A stretch of 64,000 nucleotides of DNA, from the NCBI RefSeq assembly GCF_000981765.1, contig NZ_CP010975.1, positions 310,001 through 374,000 on the forward strand, given 5' to 3'. The stretch comes from Kangiella geojedonensis. GTDB lineage: Bacteria > Pseudomonadota > Gammaproteobacteria > Enterobacterales > Kangiellaceae. The position numbers were made by a program, and so were the translations under genes. Position 1 is the stretch's first letter, and each line of letters begins with the position of its first letter. The notes under the pieces were generated by a model, which searched no databases, was not told where the DNA came from, and worked only from the letters and a program-made list of their open reading frames with translations. Positions 53,456 to 64,000 of this stretch are shown here, one piece after another.

Positions 53456-56020
53456 TTAAAATATCGAGCTAGGCTCCGGTTCTTCTTCTTGCTCTTCATC
53501 AAGCGAGTCTTCTTGGATTGAGTTTATCAGCTGATCGAGCTCTTCTTTTTCAAGGTTGTCGGTATCGTTCTCCGATTCGTCAGAACGATTTCCGTTATAC
53601 AGTCGGCCAAAATCAGTAGAGCTCTGGCTGATCTCCGAAGGAACATTATCATCACGGAAGTATTCAAATATTGCATTTTGTTGGCCCAGAGCGGCTAATT
53701 TTCCTGTTTCCGGATCGATTTTAGCGGAGACGACGCCCGGAGGCTGAATGATTTCTTGTTCTGGAACACCGTCTAATGCTTTTTCCATAAAAGATGCCCA
53801 GATCGGCAATGCGGCCTTACCACCATATTCGTAGCGACCTAAGCTACGCCGGTGGTCGGAAAAGCCCATCCAAGCACTGGCAACAAGCTTATCATTGAAG
53901 CCAGAGAACCAGGCATCCTTGTAATCATTCGCTGTTCCCGTTTTCCCCGCTAAGTCATGGCGCTCTAATAACGAGCTACCGCGGCGCTTAAGCTGAGTGG
54001 TAGCCGTTCCGCTGTGAATGACGTCCTTCATCATGTCATAAAGAATAAAGGCATCACGCGGGTCAATAACTTCTTTCGCAATTTTATGCTCTGGAAGTGG
54101 TAACTCTGGATAGTTACGAATTTCCGGTTTGTATTTCGCTTCCCTAATCTGGTTGTTGATCCGGATTTGCTCACAGGACTCGCAAACAACCTTAGGTGTT
54201 GCTTGATACAAAATATCACCATAAGACGTGGTCACCTTCTCAATATAGTAAGGTTCGACTTGATAGCCACCATTGGCTAGAACCGCGTATGCAGTCGCCA
54301 TCTCTAATGGTGTAAAGCTAGCAGTTCCCAGCGCTAACGATTGGTAGGGATCCATGTGCTCGTCGGGCAAGCCTATTTTAACCAAATAATCTTCAGCGTA
54401 GGCTGGCCCGATGCTGTCTATTAGTCGGGTAGAAATGGTATTAATGGAACGTTTCAGCCCGACTCGAAGACGGGTTGGCCCATTGTATTTAAGGTTATCG
54501 TTTTGTGGCCGCCATACTTCATCAATCTCGTTATTCACTTTGACATAAGGTGCATCGTTTACCAAGCTGGCCGGAGTGAACCCTTTCGAAAAGGCTGCAC
54601 CATAGATAAAGGGCTTAATGTTTGAGCCGGGTTGGCGTCTCGCCTGGGTGACCAAATTAAATTTGTTGGTGAAGTAGTCAAAGCCACCGACTAACGAGGT
54701 AATGCCACCGTCTTTAGAGCGAATCGACACAAAACCTGCCGAAGCTTCAGGGACTTGGCTTAATTGCCATTGGTCATCAACCTTGATGACTCGAATTAGA
54801 TCGCCCGCAGAGGCTACTTCTGAAGCCGTTTTAGGCTTATGGCCGATGCGACTGTCGCTAATAAACTTTGCAGCCCAATTCAGTCCTTCCCAAGGTATGG
54901 TGATGTCTAACCCTTCTTTGGTAAGGGCTTTGACACTTTTGTCGCCGACCTCAAGAACGATAGCTGGCTCTAGATCGGCAATGGTTGGGGTGTTGTTCAG
55001 TATCTGTAGGAGTTGTTGTGTTTCTTTACTGGAAAAGTCCTCTATCTGTTGCTCAGGACCTTTGTACCCATGCCTACGGTCATACTCTAATAAGCCCTGC
55101 CGTAGCGCATTGTTAGCAATTTCTTGATGCTTCGAATCAATAGTGGTGACAATATCAAGGCCATGATTATAGGCAGTTTCGCGTCCAAATCGATTAATGA
55201 CATCAAGACGTACCATTTCTGCTACGTAGGGAGCGCTAACATCAAGGTCGGCAGCATGCTTTGTCGCGGTTAGTGGTGTTTCTATGGCTAACTGATAAGC
55301 ATCTTGGTCAATGTAGCCTTCACTGAGCATTCGACTCAGAACCAAGTTTCGACGACCTAAAGCTCGCTCAGGGTTGGAGATGGGGTTATAAGCAGACTCA
55401 CCTTTAAGCAACCCAGCCATCATCGCCGCTTCCGGTAAAGTCAGGTCGCTTAAGTGTTTACCGTAATACACCTCAGAGGCAGCAGCTAAACCATAAGCGC
55501 GGTGGCTGAAGTGAACTTTATTAGTGTAAAGCTCAAGAATTTGTTGTTTCGAGAGCTCTTGCTCCATTCTTACCGCGAGAAACATCTCAATCAGCTTACG
55601 TTTCAAACGCTGATCTCTGGTGAGGAACATATTCCTAGCTGTTTGCATGGTGAGCGTACTGGCGCCTTCTGAGAATTCCCCAGTGGTTGCTGCTACTTTT
55701 AGAACTCGCAACAACCCTTTGAAATCGACGCCACTATGCTCGTAGAAACGTTGATCTTCTGTCGCAACCAGTGCATTAATGAAACTTTCAGGGATCTGTT
55801 CAAAGGTAACCGGCTCACGTCTGACGTCGCCAAACTCACCGATTAGCTTGCCATCTTGGGTGAAAATGCGCATGGGCGTTTGTAATTTTACATTTTTCAG
55901 CGAGTCGATTTCTGGCACTTGCGGAGTCGCATAGAGGAAAGCGCCAATAATGGTCATAACCACAAATATTGTGATAAAAATCACAAATAGGGCTAATTTC
56001 TTCAATATATTGATGGTCAT
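53456..56020 (-). CDS. mrcA: Penicillin-binding protein 1A
   Basis: An 854-residue bifunctional class A PBP building and cross-linking peptidoglycan at the inner membrane. N-terminal TM helix (about 8-30), a GT51 glycosyltransferase domain with catalytic Glu88 in EDQRFYEHSGVDF, an OB-like insert (about 320-430), and a transpeptidase domain with Ser466 (SNIK, Ser-x-x-Lys) and KTG at 693-695. The C-terminus is acidic and low-complexity. Divergent from pilM, the standard gamma arrangement. Confidence 0.97.
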   Translation of the reverse strand: MTINILKKLALFVIFITIFVVMTIIGAFLYATPQVPEIDSLKNVKLQTPMRIFTQDGKLIGEFGDVRREPVTFEQIPESFINALVATEDQRFYEHSGVDFKGLLRVLKVAATTGEFSEGASTLTMQTARNMFLTRDQRLKRKLIEMFLAVRMEQELSKQQILELYTNKVHFSHRAYGLAAASEVYYGKHLSDLTLPEAAMMAGLLKGESAYNPISNPERALGRRNLVLSRMLSEGYIDQDAYQLAIETPLTATKHAADLDVSAPYVAEMVRLDVINRFGRETAYNHGLDIVTTIDSKHQEIANNALRQGLLEYDRRHGYKGPEQQIEDFSSKETQQLLQILNNTPTIADLEPAIVLEVGDKSVKALTKEGLDITIPWEGLNWAAKFISDSRIGHKPKTASEVASAGDLIRVIKVDDQWQLSQVPEASAGFVSIRSKDGGITSLVGGFDYFTNKFNLVTQARRQPGSNIKPFIYGAAFSKGFTPASLVNDAPYVKVNNEIDEVWRPQNDNLKYNGPTRLRVGLKRSINTISTRLIDSIGPAYAEDYLVKIGLPDEHMDPYQSLALGTASFTPLEMATAYAVLANGGYQVEPYYIEKVTTSYGDILYQATPKVVCESCEQIRINNQIREAKYKPEIRNYPELPLPEHKIAKEVIDPRDAFILYDMMKDVIHSGTATTQLKRRGSSLLERHDLAGKTGTANDYKDAWFSGFNDKLVASAWMGFSDHRRSLGRYEYGGKAALPIWASFMEKALDGVPEQEIIQPPGVVSAKIDPETGKLAALGQQNAIFEYFRDDNVPSEISQSSTDFGRLYNGNRSDESENDTDNLEKEELDQLINSIQEDSLDEEQEEEPEPSSIF

Positions 56021-56262
56021 TTTTTTTGAAAGACTTATTGTGAAGCGTTACAGCTGGTTTGCGAATTGAGTACCAGTATACCTTTTCTAAAAAAAAAGGC
56101 TGAATTTTTTTGTAAATCAGTGTAAATATAGTATCTTAGAAGTGTTAGTTAACAAAAAAGTTTAACTTTTATGTGGATTTGTATCCACTTTCTTGGGGAC
56201 ATGTCTTAGAGATCAATATAAGATAAAACGAACAAATGGACTGTGTTGAACCAACTTAATGA

Positions 56263-57341
<1,079 letters not shown>

Positions 57342-57342
<1 letters not shown>

Positions 57343-57938
57343 TGGCTCGTATTAACTTACTCGATTGGCGTGAAGAGTTGCGCCAGGAACGCAATAAAGA
57401 GTTTTGGATTACTTTTGCTTTAATGGCAATTTTAGCAGTGCTAATTTGGTTTTTGGTGAATCAAGTGATGAGCGCTCGTATTGAAAAGCAAGATGACCGT
57501 ATTAGTAAGCTCAACACTGAAATAGGCGTGCTAAAAAAGCAAACTCAGGAAATTGAGAAACTGAAAAAAGAAAAAGAAGAGCTCATTAAGCGTATGGACT
57601 TGATTACCGACTTACAACAAAGTCGCCCTGAAGTTGTCCGAATGTTTGATGAGTTAGTTCGAGTGACTCCTGAGGGAATTAATTTATCCACCTGGAAACG
57701 AAACGAAACGGTTACTGGTGCTGGGAATACTGCTACGTACAGTTTGGTTTTTACTGGCCAAGGCGAGACAAACCCCCGAATTTCAGAGTTTATGCGTAAA
57801 ATGGACAGCTCGGAGCGCTTGCAAACTAGTGCGCTAAAAGATGTACAGAAGCAAACGAAAGGATTGCCTGCCCAGAACTTCACTCTGCAGGCCAAACAGG
57901 TTATTCCTGGGCAAAAGAAAACAGAGGGGACTAAGTAA
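57342..57938 (+). CDS. pilN: Type IV pilus assembly protein PilN
   Basis: A 198-residue bitopic inner-membrane protein. The N-terminal motif ARINLLDWREE is the PilM-binding tail, followed by one TM helix (about 25-43), a coiled coil (about 48-90, rich in Lys and Glu) and a ferredoxin-like periplasmic domain. It pairs with PilO. The stop overlaps pilO's start by one base. Confidence 0.95.
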
Positions 57939-58549
57939 TGGCTGACTTAAGTCAATATCAAGATTTTAATAATATTGGTTCTTGGCCGCTTCCTGGAAAA
58001 ATTGTTTTTATAGCACTTGCGATGTTTGTGGTCTTGGGGCTTGGTTACTACTTTGATACTAGCGAACAACTTAGTGAGTTAGAGTCTAAAGCAAGAAAAC
58101 AAGAGCAACTTTTGCAGGATTATAAGCGCGAGTATGAAAAGGCTGTTAATCTTGAGGCATATCGGGAACAAATGGCTGAAATGAAGGAAACCTTTAAAGG
58201 CCTTCTGGAGCAACTCCCTAAAAATACTGAAATTCCCGGATTACTGGATGAAATTTCGTATGCCGCATCTGGCGCTGGCGTTGAGCTACTTTCGCACAAG
58301 TATTTGAACGAGTCGAAAAAACAGTTTTACATAGAAAAACCTATACAAATTGTTGCTACCGGAACTTATCATCAAATCGCAGACTTTGTTAGCCGGGTTT
58401 CTAAATTACCAAGAATTGTAACTCTCCATGGTTTCACTATTACTGGGGTAAAAGGCAGTAGAAATACTAGCCAAACGGCCGGTGATAATGAGCTTTTAAG
58501 TTTTAGTGTATTAGCTAAAACATACCGTTATGAGTCAGAGGAGGGATAA
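57938..58549 (+). CDS. pilO: Type IV pilus assembly protein PilO
   Basis: A 203-residue bitopic protein. SWPLPGKIVFIALAMFVVLGLGYYFD forms the TM helix; a coiled coil (about 45-90) and a ferredoxin-like domain follow, including the family stretch QLPKNTEIPGLLDEISYAASGAGVEL. It heterodimerises with PilN. Confidence 0.95.
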   Translation: MADLSQYQDFNNIGSWPLPGKIVFIALAMFVVLGLGYYFDTSEQLSELESKARKQEQLLQDYKREYEKAVNLEAYREQMAEMKETFKGLLEQLPKNTEIPGLLDEISYAASGAGVELLSHKYLNESKKQFYIEKPIQIVATGTYHQIADFVSRVSKLPRIVTLHGFTITGVKGSRNTSQTAGDNELLSFSVLAKTYRYESEEG

Positions 58550-58551
58550 TA

Positions 58552-59109
58552 GTGAAAATCTTAAACAAAACTAACATCCTTCTTTTTGCAGTACTAACGC
58601 TTACAGCATTAAGTGGTTGTGAAGACGACGGCATGAAAGAGCTAGATCAAAAAATACAAAAGATCAAAAGCGAAACAAAGAAGAGTATTGAGCCAATACC
58701 TAAGGTAGTGGCTTATGAGCCCTTTACTTACTCGGCTCAAGATTTACGCAGTCCATTTGCTAAGCTGGACCCAGAGCATGAGTCTAGCTCAATGCTGGTA
58801 GATGGTGATTGCGAGTCTGATGTAAGACCTGATCCAAATCGCCAAAAATTTGAAATGGAGAAATACGGATTAGATGCTTTGCAGTACTCCGGTATGATTG
58901 CGAATAAGAGAGAATTGCGCGGGTTGGTTAAAATCCTCAGCGGTGATAGTGCTGGTGTTATTCAGCCGGTTCATGTCGGTGAATATATTGGTCTAAACAA
59001 TGGGCGCATTAGTCAGATTGATAGCAATCAAATCACCATTGAAGCAATTGTTCCGAATGGTAGAGGCTGTTGGGAAAACCGCACACAATACCTAGTGATA
59101 GGGCAGTGA
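58552..59109 (+). CDS. pilP: Type IV pilus assembly lipoprotein PilP
   Basis: A 185-residue lipoprotein (signal ending LTALSGC; lipobox at about residues 19-23) starting at GTG, with GAGGGA just upstream. The C-terminal beta domain (about 100-185: MEKYGLDALQYSGMIANKRELRGLVKI) contacts the PilQ secretin and links it with PilNO. Confidence 0.94.
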   Translation: MKILNKTNILLFAVLTLTALSGCEDDGMKELDQKIQKIKSETKKSIEPIPKVVAYEPFTYSAQDLRSPFAKLDPEHESSSMLVDGDCESDVRPDPNRQKFEMEKYGLDALQYSGMIANKRELRGLVKILSGDSAGVIQPVHVGEYIGLNNGRISQIDSNQITIEAIVPNGRGCWENRTQYLVIGQ

Positions 59110-59119
59110 GGGGCTGAAT

Positions 59120-61282
59120 ATGCGTATTATAAATGAAAAACGGATGAACAAGTCAGACTTGGGTAAAACGACTATGTTGATAAAGATGAAGAAAGTTATG
59201 AAAAGCTGTGTCGCGCTGTGCGGACTGATGCTGTTTTCTTGGGGCGTTAACGCCAGCCAACTGCAGGCAATAGATTATAATGTATTGCCTGGTGATAAAC
59301 TTATGGTTCGTTTGAGCTATACGGATGTTCCGCCGACACCGCAGGAATTTACCACGGCAAACCCAGCAAGGATCTCTATGGATTTTGCCGGAGTAGACTC
59401 TGGACTTGGTTATAAAACTAAAGATATTGGTATTGGTGCTGTGGGCTCCATAACTGCTGTTGAAGCGCAGAATAGAACGCGTGTAGTGATTAATTTATCT
59501 GAATTGGTTTCTTACAACAGTCGAGTTGAGGGTAGTGATTTCGTTATTACCTTGGATGCAGGAACTTCTGGAGCTATCGCTCAGCAATCTAAGCCAAGTA
59601 CTTCATCAAGTTATACAGGTTCTGATTATGACATCGCTGGTGTAGATTTCCGTCGTGGCACAGCGGGGGAAGCTAGAGTATTAGTAAACCTTGGGGCTTC
59701 GAATGTTAATGTTGACCTTCGTCAAGAAGGACGCAATGTTATTGCTGATTTTATCGGCAGTGACATTGACCCTAGCTTTATTCGTCGACTTGATGTGGTT
59801 GATTTTGGTACGCCGGCCCAGCTCGTCGAAACATCAAGACGCGGGGATAATGTAAGGCTGACCGTTAGAGGAACAGATGCCTTTGAATACCTCGCGTATC
59901 AAGCTGATGACCTTTATACCATTGAGTTAAAGCCACTAACAAAGCAAGAAGTTGAACGCCGTGAACGCGAAAAACCTAAATATACGGGCGAACGATTAAC
60001 GCTTCAGTTCCAAGACATGGACCTGAAAGCAATCCTTCATACCTTGGGTGACTTCGCCGGCATCAACATTGTTATTAGTGATGACGTACAAGGATCGATG
60101 GCTTTGAATCTAGTCAATGTTCCTTGGGATCAAGCGCTGGATATCATCTTGAAATCAAAAGGCTTGGATAAACGTCAGGACGGGAATGTCATGATGATTG
60201 CCCCTGCGGATGTGATTGCTGCTCGTGAGCAACAAGAACTTGAAGCTAATAAGCAGCAAGAAGAGTTAGCTCCACTTAGAACTGAGTTGATACAGGTTAA
60301 TTATGCTAAAGCAACAGAAGTGGCAGCACTGTTAAACTCTAGTGGTTCAGGCGACGAGCCGACGATTGGGATTTTGTCTGAGCGAGGGGCGGTATCAGTT
60401 GATGTAAGAACCAATACGCTAATTGTGAAAGATGTCTCTTCGAAACTTGAAGACGTAAGACGGTTAGTTGAGCAGCTAGATATCCCGGTTCAGCAAGTGC
60501 TTATTGAAGCAAGAATTGTAACTGCGACAGATGGCTTTACTAGAGATTTAGGTGCTCGCTTTGGTATAAGCGATGCCATGAACTCAGGCGAAGTTGGAGT
60601 TTCTGGTACTGTCCAAGATGCAGGTCGTATCAATGGCTCAGTCGATGGTCAAAGAACACAAAATGGCGGTTTTAATGTTAACTTGCCAGTGAGTAATGCT
60701 GCAGGTAGCTTAGGGTTGTCTTTTGCTCGATTGGCAGATGGCTTGATTATTGATATGGAACTTTCTGCTTTAGAGGCTGAAAACCGCGGTGAAGTAGTCG
60801 CTAGCCCGAAAGTTATTACTGCAAACCAGAAAGAAGCTTTTATTAAGGCTGGTGAAGAAATTCCATACTTACAAGGTGGTTCTTCAGGTGCTTCAAATAT
60901 TCAGTTTAAAGAAGCTGTATTAGAATTAAAAGTAACGCCACAAATTACTCCTGATGGTCGTGTCTTCTTAGATCTGTCAATCAGCCAAGATACTCGAGGT
61001 GAGGAAGTCGTGTTCACTACAGCGGATGGTCAAGCTGTTGGCGGAGCTCCAGCAATTAACACCCAAGAAATTGGTACCCAAATCTTGGTAGATAACGGAG
61101 AAACAATCGTTCTTGGTGGAATATTCCAGCACAGAGTTACTTTAGATGAAACTAAAGTGCCGCTTTTAGGAGACATTCCGTTATTAGGTTGGTTGTTCCG
61201 TAATACTTCTAGAGAGAATGCTAAAGAAGAGCTGTTAATTTTCGTCACACCGAAAATTATTAAAGAAGGCTTGAAATATTAG
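59120..61282 (+). CDS. pilQ: Type IV pilus secretin PilQ
   Basis: A 720-residue outer-membrane secretin forming the pilus exit channel. An unusually long N-region precedes the signal peptide (hydrophobic stretch ends VNAS, about residue 46). Two AMIN peptidoglycan-binding domains (about 50-150 and 170-270), a secretin/TonB short N domain (about 295-365: LTLQFQDMDLKAILHTLGDFAGINIVIS), NolW-like domain (about 385-460), and the secretin domain (about 520-720, ending VPLLGDIPLLGWLFRN). GAGGGG lies six nt before the ATG, supporting this start; the ATG at residue 26 is another option. Confidence 0.96.
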   Translation: MRIINEKRMNKSDLGKTTMLIKMKKVMKSCVALCGLMLFSWGVNASQLQAIDYNVLPGDKLMVRLSYTDVPPTPQEFTTANPARISMDFAGVDSGLGYKTKDIGIGAVGSITAVEAQNRTRVVINLSELVSYNSRVEGSDFVITLDAGTSGAIAQQSKPSTSSSYTGSDYDIAGVDFRRGTAGEARVLVNLGASNVNVDLRQEGRNVIADFIGSDIDPSFIRRLDVVDFGTPAQLVETSRRGDNVRLTVRGTDAFEYLAYQADDLYTIELKPLTKQEVERREREKPKYTGERLTLQFQDMDLKAILHTLGDFAGINIVISDDVQGSMALNLVNVPWDQALDIILKSKGLDKRQDGNVMMIAPADVIAAREQQELEANKQQEELAPLRTELIQVNYAKATEVAALLNSSGSGDEPTIGILSERGAVSVDVRTNTLIVKDVSSKLEDVRRLVEQLDIPVQQVLIEARIVTATDGFTRDLGARFGISDAMNSGEVGVSGTVQDAGRINGSVDGQRTQNGGFNVNLPVSNAAGSLGLSFARLADGLIIDMELSALEAENRGEVVASPKVITANQKEAFIKAGEEIPYLQGGSSGASNIQFKEAVLELKVTPQITPDGRVFLDLSISQDTRGEEVVFTTADGQAVGGAPAINTQEIGTQILVDNGETIVLGGIFQHRVTLDETKVPLLGDIPLLGWLFRNTSRENAKEELLIFVTPKIIKEGLKY

Positions 61283-61301
61283 ACAGTCATACCCAAATAC
61301 T

Positions 61302-61335
61302 AAAAACCCGGGTATAATCGCGTGCCTGGGTTTTT
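61302..61335 (+). terminator. Terminator after pilQ with an embedded TATAAT
   Basis: AAAAACCCGGG (61302-61312) pairs with CCTGGGTTTTT (61325-61335, one G-T wobble) around a 12-nt loop containing TATAAT (61313-61318), a good -10 hexamer for aroK, though no clear -35 is seen 17 bp upstream. Confidence 0.75.
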
Positions 61336-61376
61336 GGTTTTTAATATTTGGTTAATAAAAGAGTTCAACGTTAATA

Positions 61377-61901
61377 ATGAAAGGTAAGCGCAATATCTTC
61401 CTAGTGGGACCAATGGGTGCAGGTAAAACTACCATTGGTAAGCAGTTAGCTGAAATCTTAAAGCTTGAGTTTGTGGATAGCGATCATGAGCTTGAGGAAC
61501 GCACTGGCGCACCTATCGATTGGATTTTTGATATCGAAGGTGAAGAAGGTTTCCGCGTACGTGAAGAAAAAATAATTGAAGAGTTAACGGAAAGGCAGGG
61601 CATAGTGCTTGCTACTGGTGGTGGAGCAGTCGTATCGGACAAAAGTCGTAACCACCTTGCTGCGCGTGGAGTTGTCGTTTATCTGGAAACTTCTATTGAG
61701 CAACAGCTAGAGCGGACTCGCCGAGATAAACGTCGTCCGCTTATTCAAAACGGTAATCCCAAGAATACCCTTGAAGATCTGATGAAGGAACGTGAGCCAC
61801 TGTATACTGAAATCGCAGATTTAACAGTTGCTACTAACATAAGTTCTGTGAAGTCTGTTGCTAAAGAAATCGTTGAGTTGATGGAACAACCCATTGCGTA
61901 G
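61377..61901 (+). CDS. aroK: Shikimate kinase
   Basis: A 174-residue cytosolic kinase of the chorismate pathway, phosphorylating shikimate at O-3. Walker [12 protein letters not shown] at residues 11-21; the shikimate-binding DSDHELEER and ATGGGAV; and the LID region RRDKRRPL. It precedes aroB by 8 bp; the pair plus damX is conserved downstream of pilQ in gammaproteobacteria. Confidence 0.97.
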   Translation: MKGKRNIFLVGPMGAGKTTIGKQLAEILKLEFVDSDHELEERTGAPIDWIFDIEGEEGFRVREEKIIEELTERQGIVLATGGGAVVSDKSRNHLAARGVVVYLETSIEQQLERTRRDKRRPLIQNGNPKNTLEDLMKEREPLYTEIADLTVATNISSVKSVAKEIVELMEQPIA

Positions 61902-61909
61902 TCGTAGCA

Positions 61910-63016
61910 TTGAAAAGTCTTGATTTAAAGTTATCCTCAAAAAGTTCAGATTATCAAATACTTATCGGTAAGAACCTTCTTGCCGATAAATCCCATCTCA
62001 CGTCAGTTATCCAAGGCAACCAAGTCTTCATCGTCTCTAATGACACCGTGGCTCCTTTATATTTGGCGAGTCTTAAAAGTGGCTTAGAATCGTTTGAGTG
62101 TCATGTGTTTTTGTTAAATGATGGTGAACAACATAAATCATTTGAAAACTATCACAAAATCTTAAATGCCATGCTAGAAGCTGGTTTAAGACGAAATGCC
62201 ACTCTGATCGCTTTGGGTGGCGGTGTTGTGGGAGATATGGCAGGCTTTGCTGCTGCAACCTATCAACGCGGAATTCCATTTATTCAAATTCCGACAACGC
62301 TATTGTCTCAGGTTGACTCGTCGGTTGGCGGTAAAACTGCTGTAAACCACCCGTTAGGTAAAAATATGATTGGTGCTTTCCATCAGCCGTGCCGGGTTAT
62401 TACCGATATAGACACTTTAGAGACCCTTCCTGATAGAGAATTTAAAGCTGGTCTAGCCGAAATCATAAAGGCTGCCCTGCTTTATGATGCTAATTTCTTT
62501 GAGTGGTTAGAGGCTTGTGCTAGTGAAATTTTAAGCCACGAAGAAAATGCATTGATTACTATGATCGAACGCTCTTGTGCAATTAAAGCTGAAATTGTAG
62601 GGTTAGATGAAAAAGAGCAAGGCGTTAGAGCATGGTTGAATTTGGGTCATACTTTCGGGCACGCTATAGAGCGTTGCTTGGGCTATGGTGAGTTATTGCA
62701 CGGCGAAGCGGTAGCTATTGGAATGGTTATGGCGGCCGAGTATGCGGAGGCAAGCGGCCTTTTATGCCAAGGGGATGTCACCCGGATTCAGTCACTAATA
62801 GCCCGTTTGGGCCTACCATCGACCCTCGCAGGTTACGAAAAGCGGTTAACTCATAATGACTTAGTGTCTGCAATGATGTTGGATAAAAAAAATGTTGACG
62901 CAGATCTCACTCTGATTTTGCCAAAATCTATTGGTGAAGTTACTATAAAGCATTCTGTAAAGTCTCAAGACGTCGAGCAATATTTAAAACGTAATCTTGA
63001 GTCACTTGTAGCATAA
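61910..63016 (+). CDS. aroB: 3-dehydroquinate synthase
   Basis: A 368-residue NAD- and metal-dependent enzyme converting DAHP to 3-dehydroquinate. NAD-binding GGGVVGDMAGFAAATYQRGI, LLSQVDSSVGGKTAVNH, metal ligands in the Glu of LAEIIKAA and the His of NLGHTFGHAIE and HGEAVAIGM. The start codon is TTG at 61910 (aligned with the usual MKSLDL-type N-terminus). Confidence 0.97.
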   Translation: MKSLDLKLSSKSSDYQILIGKNLLADKSHLTSVIQGNQVFIVSNDTVAPLYLASLKSGLESFECHVFLLNDGEQHKSFENYHKILNAMLEAGLRRNATLIALGGGVVGDMAGFAAATYQRGIPFIQIPTTLLSQVDSSVGGKTAVNHPLGKNMIGAFHQPCRVITDIDTLETLPDREFKAGLAEIIKAALLYDANFFEWLEACASEILSHEENALITMIERSCAIKAEIVGLDEKEQGVRAWLNLGHTFGHAIERCLGYGELLHGEAVAIGMVMAAEYAEASGLLCQGDVTRIQSLIARLGLPSTLAGYEKRLTHNDLVSAMMLDKKNVDADLTLILPKSIGEVTIKHSVKSQDVEQYLKRNLESLVA

Positions 63017-63029
63017 GGCGCTGACTTAA

Positions 63030-64000
63030 ATGGCTTTTTCACAGTCACTGAATCCAAACGTTTTTGAAAAGCATAATCGTGTACTTTTCTTGCCATCGAG
63101 CTGGAAAAGGTTGATGAGCCTTATTAAGTATCAGGTTCCTAATGGTGGTTATGCCGTTATGGAAGGGGAGTTTGGTGCTGGCAAATCATCCTTCGGAAAG
63201 ATTTTCGAAAAGAAACTCGTGCTTGATGAAACTATTGATTGCCAGATTGTGCAAGTTCACCCGTTAAGTACTATCCAGCAAATTCGAGCTCAGCTACCTA
63301 AAGCCCCAGATAAACCCATGATCGTCATTATTGATGATGCTCATGAGGCTTCAACCTTATTACTCCAAAAGCTTACCGTTCCTACTGATAACGTTTATTG
63401 GCTGCTACTTGCTGAACCAGGTATTAGTGACCGCGTTGATGAATTTGCTGAGCGCCGTGTTGAGTTGCCCTTATTTTCAAAAGAAGATTGTTTCGAATTT
63501 TTACAGAAGCAGCTCCAAGATCAACCCAAGTATGCTCAAGTTTCACCAATGCAAAGTGATACGATTTGGTATTCAAGCGAGGGGCTACCTAAAGATATTA
63601 TTGAGCAGGCTAAGAAAAATTTAAGTAAACTGTTTTCGGGTCAAGAAAGTAGTGAAAACTTTGAAAGGGCCAATAAAAGTTGGTACATGACAGCCGGTTT
63701 AGCCGCCGCGGCTTTGGTCCTTATTATTTCTCTAGCCATCAGTATGGGAGGGGAGGAAGACGAAGCCGGACAAGGGCAATCTGCCGTAGAGCAAACTGCC
63801 AATGATACTGCACAACCTGCACTAGATGAATTAAACGAGCTCGCCATTGAGGATTTAGAAACTGCTGATGAGCGCGCTGCTGATAAAACTGTTGTGTCGC
63901 CGGAAAAGGTAAACGATCAGTCTTTTGCGGAGCAGGAGCCTTCGGGAGCTGAGAGTAATAAGCGAGACGACGAATTGGTTGCTGTTAATGAGCCTGTCGC
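63030..64000 (+). CDS. damX: DamX-like protein, 3' end cut by window
   Basis: At least 323 codons, continuing beyond the window. The N-terminal region has a degenerate AAA-ATPase fold (Walker A GEFGAGKSS at about residues 48-56, Walker B-like MIVIIDDAHEA), then a TM helix (about 215-235, LAAAALVLIISLAISM) and the beginning of an acidic periplasmic linker. A C-terminal SPOR domain is expected downstream but not in the window. DamX is a septal division protein; its place right after aroB is diagnostic. Starts at ATG 63030, 13 bp after aroB. Confidence 0.9.
   Translation, partial: MAFSQSLNPNVFEKHNRVLFLPSSWKRLMSLIKYQVPNGGYAVMEGEFGAGKSSFGKIFEKKLVLDETIDCQIVQVHPLSTIQQIRAQLPKAPDKPMIVIIDDAHEASTLLLQKLTVPTDNVYWLLLAEPGISDRVDEFAERRVELPLFSKEDCFEFLQKQLQDQPKYAQVSPMQSDTIWYSSEGLPKDIIEQAKKNLSKLFSGQESSENFERANKSWYMTAGLAAAALVLIISLAISMGGEEDEAGQGQSAVEQTANDTAQPALDELNELAIEDLETADERAADKTVVSPEKVNDQSFAEQEPSGAESNKRDDELVAVNEPV

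Overview
The window is a contiguous piece of a moderately AT-rich gammaproteobacterial chromosome. The gene orders glnA–ntrB, ubiE–ubiJ–ubiB–tatABC, hslV–hslU, priA, rpmE and the divergent mrcA / pilMNOPQ–aroK–aroB–damX are all classic for Gammaproteobacteria. The marine-type TonB receptor, an abundance of secreted PPC-domain subtilases and an integron-type cassette insertion suggest a marine, proteolytic organism. A member of the Kangiella group is my best guess; this is inference from gene content, not a measured match.

Layout. 1-3.3 kb (minus strand): nitrogen regulation, with glnA, a DUF4124 protein and the 5' part of ntrB, plus two NtrC-like palindromes. 3.6-7.4 kb: a large TonB-dependent receptor and an AT-rich orphan methyltransferase. 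7.4-8.7 kb: a PP-loop tRNA-thiolation-type enzyme overlapping a TusA-like sulfur carrier. 8.9-14.7 kb: a membrane diguanylate cyclase, a Sel1-repeat protein, typA, a lipoprotein and dtd. 14.7-19.2 kb: an SRPBCC protein, an LplT–PlsC fusion, tatD and an AI-2E family permease.

19.2-21.1 kb is an accessory island. It has a REP-like palindrome, then two gene cassettes in the same orientation. The first is followed by a well-formed integron attC site, the second by what looks like only the left half of one. No integrase is in the window. The first cassette encodes a protein with a HEPN-like Rx4H motif and a C-terminal array of zinc-knuckle CxxC pairs; I regard this as the best candidate for something undescribed here.

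21.2-27.6 kb is a TetR-controlled RND efflux operon (regulator, adaptor, pump, outer-membrane factor). 27.8-29.7 kb holds a secreted M24-type protein and a DUF4442 protein. 29.7-34.9 kb is the ubiquinone / Tat translocase cluster. 35-41.8 kb carries three tandem secreted subtilisin-like proteases, each with two C-terminal PPC domains; the first two share promoter and signal-peptide sequence although their catalytic cores differ. 42.2-47.3 kb holds hslU, hslV, an FtsN-like SPOR protein and priA.

47.5-53 kb contains a small membrane protein and a four-gene chaperone-usher fimbrial operon (two subunits, chaperone, usher), with a strong intrinsic terminator lying inside the start of the second subunit gene. 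53-64 kb contains rpmE, mrcA, and divergently the type IV pilus assembly operon pilMNOPQ, then aroK, aroB and the start of damX, which runs off the window. No rRNA, tRNA, CRISPR array, transposase or phage gene was seen.
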